From contig CALHDG010000012.1 of assembly GCA_938023075.1 (NCBI GenBank), forward strand, positions 47,287-111,286: a DNA stretch of 64,000 nt, written 5' to 3'. Position numbers and translations under genes: made by a program. This document shows positions 37,201-45,182 of this stretch, piece after piece (position 1 is the first letter of the stretch; every line of letters begins with the position of its first letter). The DNA is from an uncultured Chitinophagales bacterium. GTDB lineage: Bacteria > Bacteroidota > Bacteroidia > Chitinophagales > JAHDHT01. The notes under the pieces were generated by a model. That model was not told where the DNA came from and ran no database searches. It saw only the letters and a list, made by a program, of their open reading frames with translations.

Positions 37201-40074
37201 GCCTGGGTAATTACCGATTTACCAGGTAATGTACTAGCATTACCCGATGCACCACCATTTGTTTTAGATGGAGCTGGAGAAGGTGAATGTTTAATTTGGA
37301 TGGTTAACTGGTGTGGAGAATTATCGGAAACACTGGCAGTTGGGGTAAATGTTCCTTCTGTTGTAACTACTTCTGACGCCGCCATCTCAAATTCACTTAC
37401 AGTGGTAAGAGAAACTTGCCTAGAAGGTTGCACTGATATGAATGCTTGTAACTATAATCCTGATGCACAAATAGAAGATGGCTCTTGTACCGAAGCAGAT
37501 TGCGCCGGTGATTGTGGTGGCTCAGCTGTTGAAGACTGTGCTGGCGTTTGCGGTGGCGATGCTGTAGAAGATTGTGCTGGTGTATGCGGCGGTGATGCCA
37601 TAGAAGATTGTGCCGGTGTTTGCGGTGGGGATGCTGTTGAAGATTGTGCCGGTGTTTGCGGTGGTGATGCTGTTGAAGATTGTGCTGGAGTATGCGGTGG
37701 TGATGCCGTAGAAGATTGTGCCGGTGTTTGTGGCGGTGATGCTGTAGAAGATTGTGCTGGCGTTTGCGGCGGCGATGCTGTAGTTGACTGCGCTGGTGTT
37801 TGCGGTGGCGATGCCGTTACTGATTGTGCTGGTGTTTGTGGCGGTGATGCCGTAGAAGATTGTGCTGGCGTTTGTGGCGGCGATGCTATAGAAGATTGCG
37901 CCGGTGTTTGCGGCGGTGATTCAGTTGTAGATTGTAACGGTGTTTGTGGTGGTGATGCTGTGGCGGGAGCTGCGTGTGAAATAAACGGAATGGCTGGAAC
38001 ATTAGATATGGATTGCGTATGCCAAGAAGATCCTGTAGGTTGTATGGATAGCAGTGCTTGTAACTTTGATCCAGATGCAATAATAGCCGGACCTTGTGAA
38101 TTTGAAGATTGTGCTGGTGTATGTGGCGGTGATGCTGTAGAAGATTGTGCTGGTGTATGTGGCGGTGATGCTGTAGAAGATTGCGCAGGTGTTTGCGGTG
38201 GTGATGCCGTATTAGATTGCGCAGGTGTTTGCGGTGGTGATGCCGTAGCAGATTGTGCTGGCGTTTGCGGTGGTGATGCCGTAGCAGATTGCGCTGGTGT
38301 TTGTGGCGGCGATGCTGTTGAAGATTGTGCTGGTGTTTGTGGTGGTGATGCTATTGCAGGCGCACCTTGTACTGATGCCAATGGCAATACAAGTGCTTAT
38401 TTAGCGGATTGTTCGTGCCCAGAAGCTGCTCCAACTTGTCAAGATATGACAGCTTGTAACTTTGATCAAGAAGGTGATTGTAACTATCCAGAAACCGGTT
38501 TCGATTGCGACGGAAATTGTATTGATGGTTTAGATTGTGCCGGTGTATGCGGAGGTTCAACGGTAGCAGGAAGCCCTTGTACCGATGCCAATGGCAATCC
38601 AAGTGCTTATTTAGCGGATTGTTCGTGCCCAGAAGCAGCTTCTACTTGTCAAGATATGACAGCATGTAACTTTGATGAAGAAGGTGATTGTAACTATCCA
38701 GCAACCGGTTTCGATTGCGATGGCAATGCTATTGGAGGAACAACTTGTATAGATGCCAATGCATGTAATAATGGAGAAGATGGCGATTGTCAATATCCAA
38801 ATCCAGGTTTCGACTGCGCTGGCAACTGTATTGATGAAGGTAATGCCTGCGATGACGGTAATCCAAATACTAATAATGATGTAATTAATGCAAATTGTGT
38901 ATGTGCAGGTACACCACCAGTAGGTCCTTGTGCCAGCGAAGCCGGTACCATCAGTTTAGCTGATGGTGGAGAATACAGCAGTATGGGCTTTATTTGCGAT
39001 GGTAACCAAGCTATCATTACTGCAAGTGACTTTATTTTATTACCTGGTCAGGCTGTTTGCTATGTGTTCCACGAAGATGGCGTAGTTAGTTCTACTAATC
39101 CTTTACAAAATCCTTTGCAATTTGGTAGTTTCTTTACCAATAATGGCTTAGGTAAAAAAGAAATCTATGCTACTGCCTTTGGTGCCGTAAAAATGGCAAA
39201 TGGTTCTCCTGATTATACCGATCCTTGCATTACTTTCAGTAATACAATAACCATAACCTTACTTAATCCTGTAAATATTAACATTGTTGAACAATGTGAA
39301 GCAGATAAAGGAGAATTTAATTTCAATATAACGGTTACCGGTGGTTTACCAGAATGTGTGCCAAGCAAATCATTTGAAATTACCGGCGACTATTGGAATG
39401 GTACCTTAGCACATGGTCAAACACAACCGGTTGGTCCAATTCAAGATGCAGAAAACTATACTGTTACCGCTACCGATGAAAATGGGTGTACCAATACCGT
39501 AAGTGAATCTGTTAATTGTACCAAATTACCAATTGAATTGATCACTTTTGATGGTGAAGCTTTAGAAGAAGGCAACTTGTTAAAATGGGTTACCGCTACC
39601 GAAATTGAAAATGATTTTTATACCATAGAATCATCAACCAATGGAGTAGATTTCGAAATGATGAATACCGTTAAAGGTCAGGGTAATACCAGTGAAGCCT
39701 CTTCTTATGTATATTTAGATAGAACTGCTGGTAAAGGTGTTACTTACTATCGTTTAAGTCAAACCGATTTTGATGGAACTACAGCAGAAGTAGGTGTAGT
39801 TGCTATAGAAAGAGGAGAAACATCATTCAATATCACTGATCTTTATCCGATACCAACATCTGACTTTATTAACTTAGACTTTATGGCGCCGGAGCAATCC
39901 GTTATTGATATTGAAGTATTCGATTTAATTGGAAAAACGATGGAAACTTTAAGAACTACCTCTGTTGGTTCTAACCTCTTGAAAATAGAGGTTTCTGATT
40001 ATCCAGTTGGTGTTTACTTTATTTCTATTAGTTCAAGTGAACATAAAGTAACTCAAAAATTCGTAGTAGAATAG
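34261..40074 (+). CDS. Giant Cys-rich T9SS-secreted protein with 12-residue DCAGVCGGDAVE repeats
   Basis: A 1937-residue secreted or surface protein. The signal peptide ends in NLLAQ. Two related domains beginning PPNDECSGAIDIS (residue 30) and PPNNDECDTAPDIS (about 610) are separated by Cys-rich loops. Then GCTDMNACNYNPDAQIEDGSC leads into 13 consecutive 12-residue units (37498-37965), a spacer with CMDSSACNFDPDA, and 7 more units (38107-38358). Two near-identical blocks around TCQDMTACNFD follow, then beta-rich segments. The last 80 residues are a T9SS type-A sorting domain (LYPIPTSDFINLDFM, VFDLIGKTM, GVYFISIS, TQKFVVE). Regular Cys and Asp spacing suggests a rigid, disulfide-bonded, possibly calcium-binding stalk. 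The function, perhaps adhesion, is not known. Confidence 0.85.
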   Translation: MQNFYKLFCLLIFCFFCAVSQNLLAQPPNDECSGAIDISDAFAGTCGDVTLNGPFTLTGSSPGVDDPPEPGENETNSTQPDGPFCPDETDPNLFGDASEIWENSVWYTWTVPDLNGDGSPVAYSIWTTDGSFGDDCGINPNDPLGGDGDTQVAIYEGADCPNSSTGECDHFAANEDLFTSEPWISGWLTLEFVPGETYYMAVDGWDGVQGEFCLTVVICGVECGDNECAPVETYCECEDCQIDADGNPLCTFGNIAPIGFTEDDPSTENDESGFFFEDDLDGNIFFCSEFVNGFSGANTYLGFGALNWTDCTGAASSSINLTLSAGQFTAGATDNGDGTVSVPTGSLLYIELTPDEISDGSITISSSVPDGIGNTCDETITLNFADFPQATDPFCVLSCFAGGIDTDILDNGVVACDGQNFIIRTDGLEQLDLSCASDDNSPYIYAWRLRADLYGTGDFAVVSSWMPLGPVADINPAEFFIDEFGYVGPYYTPGYPILPNTVPLQVQGAALCLNADGSVVDGCLASNEGYESSFFMVTYLPAGDAGCPADCLSGIFDCAGVCDGNAVEDCAGECGGSAIQGTACTDINGEESVYGENCVCIEVDTIVPPNNDECDTAPDISSAFTEECERIGPFDQTGASIADVEPPLPACFLDGFNSTTWYKFTVPDGIGGGQPTGYSISTGVFEDCGATNPLGGDNWDTQIAVYADEGGCPGASSVPLACNDDTPSLPQHPEVSSLEINLQPGDTYYIMVETFGTLDGEFCFYVAPTAKDTCVDCGDNSCTEVFGEDFTSCPMDCPCVGEFLFNTIDEATGFPILTMDPVALCPEDVNSDEEDGLYILFSLTSDNVPVGSDNITYDGSTLTTSVGTIFNFVFGGAPTSPPTAEGTKNVTMIYLTQAEVDAGVTPVVTFTDASGMCIITGDLNAPLNPDECEPIQPICSETSSSIELADGSDATSICVNDGVDEPIEVNVATAGTGDNSAWVITDLPGNVLALPDAPPFVLDGAGEGECLIWMVNWCGELSETLAVGVNVPSVVTTSDAAISNSLTVVRETCLEGCTDMNACNYNPDAQIEDGSCTEADCAGDCGGSAVEDCAGVCGGDAVEDCAGVCGGDAIEDCAGVCGGDAVEDCAGVCGGDAVEDCAGVCGGDAVEDCAGVCGGDAVEDCAGVCGGDAVVDCAGVCGGDAVTDCAGVCGGDAVEDCAGVCGGDAIEDCAGVCGGDSVVDCNGVCGGDAVAGAACEINGMAGTLDMDCVCQEDPVGCMDSSACNFDPDAIIAGPCEFEDCAGVCGGDAVEDCAGVCGGDAVEDCAGVCGGDAVLDCAGVCGGDAVADCAGVCGGDAVADCAGVCGGDAVEDCAGVCGGDAIAGAPCTDANGNTSAYLADCSCPEAAPTCQDMTACNFDQEGDCNYPETGFDCDGNCIDGLDCAGVCGGSTVAGSPCTDANGNPSAYLADCSCPEAASTCQDMTACNFDEEGDCNYPATGFDCDGNAIGGTTCIDANACNNGEDGDCQYPNPGFDCAGNCIDEGNACDDGNPNTNNDVINANCVCAGTPPVGPCASEAGTISLADGGEYSSMGFICDGNQAIITASDFILLPGQAVCYVFHEDGVVSSTNPLQNPLQFGSFFTNNGLGKKEIYATAFGAVKMANGSPDYTDPCITFSNTITITLLNPVNINIVEQCEADKGEFNFNITVTGGLPECVPSKSFEITGDYWNGTLAHGQTQPVGPIQDAENYTVTATDENGCTNTVSESVNCTKLPIELITFDGEALEEGNLLKWVTATEIENDFYTIESSTNGVDFEMMNTVKGQGNTSEASSYVYLDRTAGKGVTYYRLSQTDFDGTTAEVGVVAIERGETSFNITDLYPIPTSDFINLDFMAPEQSVIDIEVFDLIGKTMETLRTTSVGSNLLKIEVSDYPVGVYFISISSSEHKVTQKFVVE
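37498..38358 (+). repeat. Coding tandem repeat, 36-bp units (13 + 7 copies)
   Basis: Units encode DCAGVCGGDAVE with variation mainly in the last two residues (AVE, AIE, AVV, AVT, AVA, AVL). Thirteen units run 37498-37965 and seven run 38107-38358, split by a 47-residue spacer. Codon-level differences (GCC/GCT, GGC/GGT) are scattered, so the array is not freshly amplified throughout. Confidence 0.95.
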
Positions 40075-40104
40075 TAGATATTATTTTAATATAAAATTGT
40101 GTGG

Positions 40105-40135
40105 AAGCTCCGGTTGTTTAACCGGAGCTTTTTTT
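40105..40135 (+). terminator. Terminator of the giant repeat-protein gene
   Basis: AAGCTCCGGT and ACCGGAGCTT form a perfect 10-bp stem with a six-base loop, followed by TTTTT. It lies 30 bases after the stop codon. Confidence 0.85.
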
Positions 40136-40552
40136 ATGTCTATCCTTTTTTTCGAAACGAAAGGTTGTCGTTTCGTGGATAAGATTTAGATTGTTGCAAC
40201 ACATTGTATAGTATTGGAGTAGCATCGATTCATCAATTTGAATAAATCAGAAATACGAATGGCATATTTGAAGCCGATGGACTGAGTAATTTTACAATGG
40301 CAACAAAATGAATTTGGAAGCTGTTTTCAATCTTCAGAACTTCTGACCTCTCGTAAATTGAAGTGCCACATAAAACAGATTCATCAGAGCTCTCTGTTAG
40401 ATACTCTGACTGGACAGAGGTGACATCTTTTTTGCGAAGGTGTCATCTCTAGCATCAAAAAAAGAGCATGTTCATTTTACAAAAGCAAGAGCTATAATTG
40501 TTAATTTTAAGGGTTGGAACCGGGAGTACTGATCTTATTCAAAGCTCCAATT
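40136..40552. other. Gene-free region between convergent genes
   Basis: 417 bases with no credible gene. One imperfect hairpin, AGAGGTGACA with TGTCATCTCT (about 40418-40451), is the only structure I see. Confidence 0.4.
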
Positions 40553-42295
40553 TTACTTTCCATTTTCTGCAACATTCGTCTGCACGGCACTCCTATCCCA
40601 AACGGCTTTATTATTTTCTTGGCTTTGTTTAAAGTGTTGAACAGCATCATGAATGCTGAGAAAATAGTCTTTCTGTCCGGTTTCTTGCATTACACCAAAT
40701 TTATAGAGCCGGTCTCTTACCGGACCAATTACGCCACTTAAGTAAAATTTGATATGTTGCTTATACAATAAGGTATCTACCTCTTTTAAAACTTGTAAAC
40801 CAGTACTATCTATGCGATGTATACTGCTGGCATCCAAAATAAACAACTTGGTTTCATTTTTTCTTTTATTGATAAGGTCAACTACAAAATCTTTAAAAAA
40901 AGAAGCATTAGCAAAATATAATTGATCGTCGAAACGGATGATCAAAATTTCAGGCGAAACTTCAAGGCTATCAAACCGGTTAACATTTCGGTAAACTTGC
41001 GTATTTGGAATATTACCCAATATGGCTATATGTGGGTTGGAGCTGCGATATAAAACGGTTAGTATAGAAAGTACTACACCAGTTAATATGCCTTGTTCTA
41101 TACCAACTGTAATTGTTACCATAAAAGTAGCCAACATCATTAAAAAATCAGATTTTTGTGCACCCCATAAATACATGGCTTCTTTAAAGGCAAATAAATT
41201 TCGGATAGCAAACAAAATAATGCCGGCAAGCACTGCTAAAGGAATATAATAAAACAATGGAGTAAGCAACAACAAACTGAGTGCTATGGTAATTGAGGTT
41301 ACTATAGAAGACATTGGTGTAAGGGCACCTGACTCGTAATTAACAATAGAACGACCAAAGCTGCCAAAGCTAGGTAATGCGTGAAAAAAAGAGCCAACCA
41401 TTTTTGAAATACCAAGTGCAAACAATTCTTGATTGGGTTTAACCGTATAGGTTTCTTGTTTCGATTCAATAAGTTTGGCAATACTTAAACTTTGTACAAT
41501 ACCAATAATAGTAATAGAAAAAACTAAAGGTATTAGTGTTTCGATTAGTTCTAAATTAATTACCGGTAATTGAAAGGTTGGAAGCCCTTGTGGAATTTCA
41601 CCAACAATTTTTATACCGTATTGTTCTAAGTTAAAAATTTTGCAACAACACACACCAACAAATATTGAAAGGAGTGCTGCTGGAATTTTGTTATTAATCC
41701 GGTGTAGAAAATAGAGGAAACTAAGTGTTCCTAAACTAATGACGATGCTTATCATTTTAGATTGTCCCATGTTTTGAAAGGCGTACAAAAGAATTTCATA
41801 CGTATAATCAAATCGTGGAATGCTAATACCTAAAATATATTTCAGTTGGTTAATTGCAATAATAATAGCTGCCGCTGAGGTAAATCCAACAATAACCGGT
41901 CTAGATAAAAAATTGACCAAGAAGCCCATTTTTAAAAAACTGAGCAGCATCTGAAACACGCCTACTAAAAAACTAACGCTTAAAACAATTACAATGTACG
42001 CCGGTGTGCCGGTAGGTTCAATTTGGCTAACTCCACTAAAAATTAATAAAGAAATAATAGCTACCGGACCAATAGCTAAGTGATATGAGGAGGCAAATAA
42101 AGCATAAACAAACAAGGGAACCAAACCGGCGTATAATCCATAAATAGGAGGCATACCCGCAAGCATAGCATAAGCCATACCCTGTGGTATTAGCAGAATA
42201 GCTACGGTTACGCCGGCAATACCATCGGCTTTAAGGTTTGCTGTTTGATAATTTTTAAGCCAGGTTAGTAAAGGGAATAAACTTTTAAATCTCAT
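40553..42295 (-). CDS. SulP family anion transporter with STAS domain
   Basis: A 580-residue inner-membrane SulP/SLC26-type transporter, commonly annotated sulfate permease. The N-terminal part has LPLLTWLKNYQTANLKADG and VAILLIPQGMAYAMLAGMPP, the family signature, followed by 10-12 membrane segments. The C-terminal STAS domain (about 440-560) contains IIRFDDQLYFANASFFKD and LDASSIHRIDSTGLQVL, the latter with the usual anti-sigma-antagonist-like loop. Possible substrates are sulfate, bicarbonate or dicarboxylates; nothing nearby (no sulfur assimilation or carbonic anhydrase gene) decides. The ATG at 42295 fits the normal family N-terminus. Confidence 0.9.
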   Translation of the reverse strand: MRFKSLFPLLTWLKNYQTANLKADGIAGVTVAILLIPQGMAYAMLAGMPPIYGLYAGLVPLFVYALFASSYHLAIGPVAIISLLIFSGVSQIEPTGTPAYIVIVLSVSFLVGVFQMLLSFLKMGFLVNFLSRPVIVGFTSAAAIIIAINQLKYILGISIPRFDYTYEILLYAFQNMGQSKMISIVISLGTLSFLYFLHRINNKIPAALLSIFVGVCCCKIFNLEQYGIKIVGEIPQGLPTFQLPVINLELIETLIPLVFSITIIGIVQSLSIAKLIESKQETYTVKPNQELFALGISKMVGSFFHALPSFGSFGRSIVNYESGALTPMSSIVTSITIALSLLLLTPLFYYIPLAVLAGIILFAIRNLFAFKEAMYLWGAQKSDFLMMLATFMVTITVGIEQGILTGVVLSILTVLYRSSNPHIAILGNIPNTQVYRNVNRFDSLEVSPEILIIRFDDQLYFANASFFKDFVVDLINKRKNETKLFILDASSIHRIDSTGLQVLKEVDTLLYKQHIKFYLSGVIGPVRDRLYKFGVMQETGQKDYFLSIHDAVQHFKQSQENNKAVWDRSAVQTNVAENGK

Positions 42296-42663
42296 GCATC
42301 AAAAAAAATCACCTCTTATTTAGACGACCTTTTGTATTTTCTGTTTGTATTGCAATTTAGTTATTATATTATTTATGGACAAGTAAAAGCGATGGTTTTC
42401 ATAGCAAAATGTGTGACACAATTAAAAATGGAATAAACAAGGTGTTGCCTTGCCAATTTTCGAGGTACTCAATAAGGAAGTTCGCATCTTTCTTTTTCAA
42501 TCAATATATCATATTCAATGCTTTTTTTTCAGATGTATTTTTGCAATACATTAAATGGAATACTCACATTATTACAAACCGCATTAATTCGTTAAAATTA
42601 TCGCTTTATCCGGCAAAACCGTATATTTGATCTTGTTGAACTGTGTTCACTAAACCATCAATT
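42296..42663. other. Divergent intergenic region with a -7 box
   Basis: 368 bases between the SulP and lipase-like genes. TATATTTG at 42622-42629 is a full -7 match, about 35 bases upstream of the ATG at 42664 used for the lipoprotein. Short reading frames here lack coding character and I see no repeat. Confidence 0.4.
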
Positions 42664-43911
42664 ATGCAAAAAATCAATTTTAAACAAGTTACATCGTACC
42701 TCAGCCTTTTGATGTGCATGCTAATCTTTTACGCTTGCGAAGACGATTACCCTGCCAACTATAGCTTACTACCCAACAATCCAATTTTAATTGAAGAAGA
42801 CCCGCGCGGCAAAATAGTCTCCACCGAACTATTGTCTACAAAAACAACAAAAGAAGTAGGTGAAATTTTAAAAGACGAAGGCTTACCTGATGTGAGCGGT
42901 ATTTTCGATTTAACATATGATGTTGAATTTTATAAAGTTATTTACGAAACGATTGATGCCAAAGGTAAACCTGTTTTAGCATCTGGTGGTCTTGCTGTTC
43001 CAATTAATCATGCCGGAGATGCTCCAATTGCCTTATACTGTCACGGTACGGTTTTGAGAGAAGATGAAGTGCCCTCGGCGTTAAGTCGCGAAGCCAGTAT
43101 CGGTATGATTTTCGCCAGTGAAGGCTTTGTAGTGGTACTACCCGATTATTTGGGTTTTGGTCCTTCGCCGGGTATGCATCCTTATCATCATGCCAAATCT
43201 GAGGCTACTGCGTCTATCGATATCTTACGAGCTGCTAAAAATAAATACAGCAACATGGTAAACGATCAATTGTTGATTTTTGGGTATTCGCAAGGTGGGC
43301 ACGCAGCTATGGCAACCGTAAAAGAAATTGAAGAAAACCACCTAAACGAATTTATAGTAACTGCATCCGCTCCAATGTCGGGTGCCTATGATTTAAGTGG
43401 CATACAAGCCAGCACTTTTGAAGAAGAAAGAGCTTACAATGCGCCTTATTATTTACCTTATATGATGTTAGCTTATAATGAAGTGTATGATATGTATGAA
43501 AGCACCAGCGATTTTTTAAATGCTCCTTGGGATAAAGATTTACCACCATTGTTTGAAGGAGAAAATGGTAGTAGCGCCATTAACCGTATTATGCCAGCGT
43601 TTCCAAATCAAATTATTAAAAAAGAAGTGTTAGATGATTTTATTAATAATCCAGAAAATGCTTTCAGAAAACGCTTAGAAGAAAATAGTTTGCTAAATTG
43701 GTCACCTCAATCGCCTATGCGTATATATTATTGTCATGGAGATCCATTAGTATTGTATCCCAATTCAGAAAAGGCTTGTGAATCGTTTGCAGATAGAAGT
43801 GATGCACATCCTGATATTGTTTGTAAAGATATGGGACCTTTAGATCATGCCGGTTGTGTATTACCTTCACTATTAGATGCCCACGCATGGTTTTATCAAA
43901 TGATTGAATAA
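42664..43911 (+). CDS. Alpha/beta hydrolase lipoprotein (secretory lipase-like)
   Basis: A 415-residue lipoprotein of the alpha/beta hydrolase fold. The ATG at 42664 gives MQKINFKQVTSYLSLLMCML then IFYACEDD with a lipobox Cys. An upstream in-frame GTG at 42643 would place seven extra residues before the signal and overlaps the promoter zone, so it is less likely. The nucleophile elbow is IFGYSQGGHAAMA; YYCHGDPLVLYPNSE and LDHAGCVLPSL supply the probable Asp and His. GYSQGG with a cap resembles secretory lipases and prolyl-type hydrolases; the substrate is unknown. It is followed after 18 bases by an M48 protease gene and is likely the first gene of a three-gene unit. Confidence 0.8.
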   Translation: MQKINFKQVTSYLSLLMCMLIFYACEDDYPANYSLLPNNPILIEEDPRGKIVSTELLSTKTTKEVGEILKDEGLPDVSGIFDLTYDVEFYKVIYETIDAKGKPVLASGGLAVPINHAGDAPIALYCHGTVLREDEVPSALSREASIGMIFASEGFVVVLPDYLGFGPSPGMHPYHHAKSEATASIDILRAAKNKYSNMVNDQLLIFGYSQGGHAAMATVKEIEENHLNEFIVTASAPMSGAYDLSGIQASTFEEERAYNAPYYLPYMMLAYNEVYDMYESTSDFLNAPWDKDLPPLFEGENGSSAINRIMPAFPNQIIKKEVLDDFINNPENAFRKRLEENSLLNWSPQSPMRIYYCHGDPLVLYPNSEKACESFADRSDAHPDIVCKDMGPLDHAGCVLPSLLDAHAWFYQMIE

Positions 43912-43929
43912 TACGAAAACGAAAAATAT

Positions 43930-45165
43930 ATGATATCAGCCTCTGTTCTTTTTTACAGTATTATCACTATTTTGATAGTAGAATTTTTATTGGGTAGATG
44001 GTTAGATTACTTAAATGCTAAAACCTGGACCAATGATGTTCCGATAGAATTGGCAGATTTATATGATCAGGAAAAATACCTGAAAGCACAAAACTACAGC
44101 AAAGAAAACAAACGCTTAAGTTTGGTGGTTTCTACTATCTCTATCATCTTACTATTATTATTTTTATGGTATGAAGGCTTTGCCTGGCTCCATGAGTTTT
44201 TAAGTAACTATACTACACATTACATTGCCTTGCCTTTGTTGTTTTTTGGAGTTCTATTTATAGCATCTGATATATTGAGCTTACCGGTAGCTTTGTACAG
44301 CACCTTTGGCATTGAAGAAAAATATGGCTTCAACAAAACTACCATCGGTACTTTTATGGTTGATAAACTAAAAGCTTATGTATTAACTGCCTTAGTAGGA
44401 GGCTTAGTGCTTTCCGTTCTTATTTTTATTTATACCAAAACCGGCAACTATTTTTGGCTGTTGGCATGGGGCTTTATCACATTGTTTACGCTCTTCTTTT
44501 CTACTTTTTATACCAGTATAATTGTTCCTATATTTAATAAACTTAGCCCACTTGAAGAAGGTGAATTACGCACGGCAATTAACTCTTACGCTCAAAAAGT
44601 AAACTTTCCTTTAAAAAATATTTTTATTATCGATGGCTCTAAACGATCTTCAAAAGCCAATGCTTATTTTAGTGGTTTGGGTAAAAGCAAAAGCATCGTA
44701 TTATACGATACTTTGGTAGAAAAAAATTCGGTTAACGAATTAGTAGCCGTATTAGCTCATGAAGTAGGGCATTATAAAAAGAAGCACATTCAGAAAAGTT
44801 TGCTGCTTTCCACTATTCAAACTGGTGTAATGCTTTTTGTTCTGGGTTATGCTCTTCGTAGTCCCGAACTTTCGCAAACACTTGGTGTAAACGTACCAAC
44901 TTTTCATATTGGCTTAATAGCATTTGGTATTTTGTTTAGTCCTATTTCTACTATATTAGGTTTATTTATGAATCAGTTTTCACGCAAAAACGAATATGAA
45001 GCTGATGCTTATGCCAAGGCAACCTTCAATAAAGAGGATTTAATAACCGCCCTTAAACGATTACATATTGATCATTTAAGTAACCTAAAACCACATCCGG
45101 CTTATGTATTTTTCTATTACTCGCATCCAACCCTATTACAACGTTTAAATGCATTAAAAAATTAA
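43930..45165 (+). CDS. M48 family zinc metalloprotease (Ste24/CAAX protease type)
   Basis: A 411-residue integral membrane protease. The N-terminal half is the M48_N region with several hydrophobic helices (STFGIEEKYGFNKTTIGTF is a family signature). The zinc site AHEVGHYKKKHI lies near residue 277, and a third ligand Glu is in RKNEYEADAYAK near 356. A final SHPTLLQRLNAL is typical of Ste24-like enzymes. In eukaryotes the family processes prenylated CAAX proteins; bacterial members are thought to act in membrane protein quality control. Spaced 18 and 17 bases from its neighbours, it is in an operon with two lipoprotein genes. Confidence 0.9.
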   Translation: MISASVLFYSIITILIVEFLLGRWLDYLNAKTWTNDVPIELADLYDQEKYLKAQNYSKENKRLSLVVSTISIILLLLFLWYEGFAWLHEFLSNYTTHYIALPLLFFGVLFIASDILSLPVALYSTFGIEEKYGFNKTTIGTFMVDKLKAYVLTALVGGLVLSVLIFIYTKTGNYFWLLAWGFITLFTLFFSTFYTSIIVPIFNKLSPLEEGELRTAINSYAQKVNFPLKNIFIIDGSKRSSKANAYFSGLGKSKSIVLYDTLVEKNSVNELVAVLAHEVGHYKKKHIQKSLLLSTIQTGVMLFVLGYALRSPELSQTLGVNVPTFHIGLIAFGILFSPISTILGLFMNQFSRKNEYEADAYAKATFNKEDLITALKRLHIDHLSNLKPHPAYVFFYYSHPTLLQRLNALKN

Positions 45166-45182
45166 ATAAATAATATTGTATT

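Noticed and set aside
37498..38358. CRISPR-like array of regular 36-bp repeats
   Set aside because: Units are contiguous with no unique spacers, encode protein in frame, and there are no cas genes.
37452..38387. 311-codon open frame on the minus strand encoding Pro/Gln/Thr/Ser repeats
   Set aside because: It is the antisense shadow of the DCAGVCGGDAVE repeats; 36-bp units without stops on one strand leave an open frame on the other.
40418..40451. Hairpin AGAGGTGACA/TGTCATCTCT as a terminator for SulP
   Set aside because: It is about 100 bases beyond the SulP stop on the minus strand and no T-run follows.
42409..42630. 73-residue open frame between SulP and the lipase-like gene
   Set aside because: Its composition is not protein-like, it has no upstream signal, and it overlaps the region with the lipoprotein -7 box.
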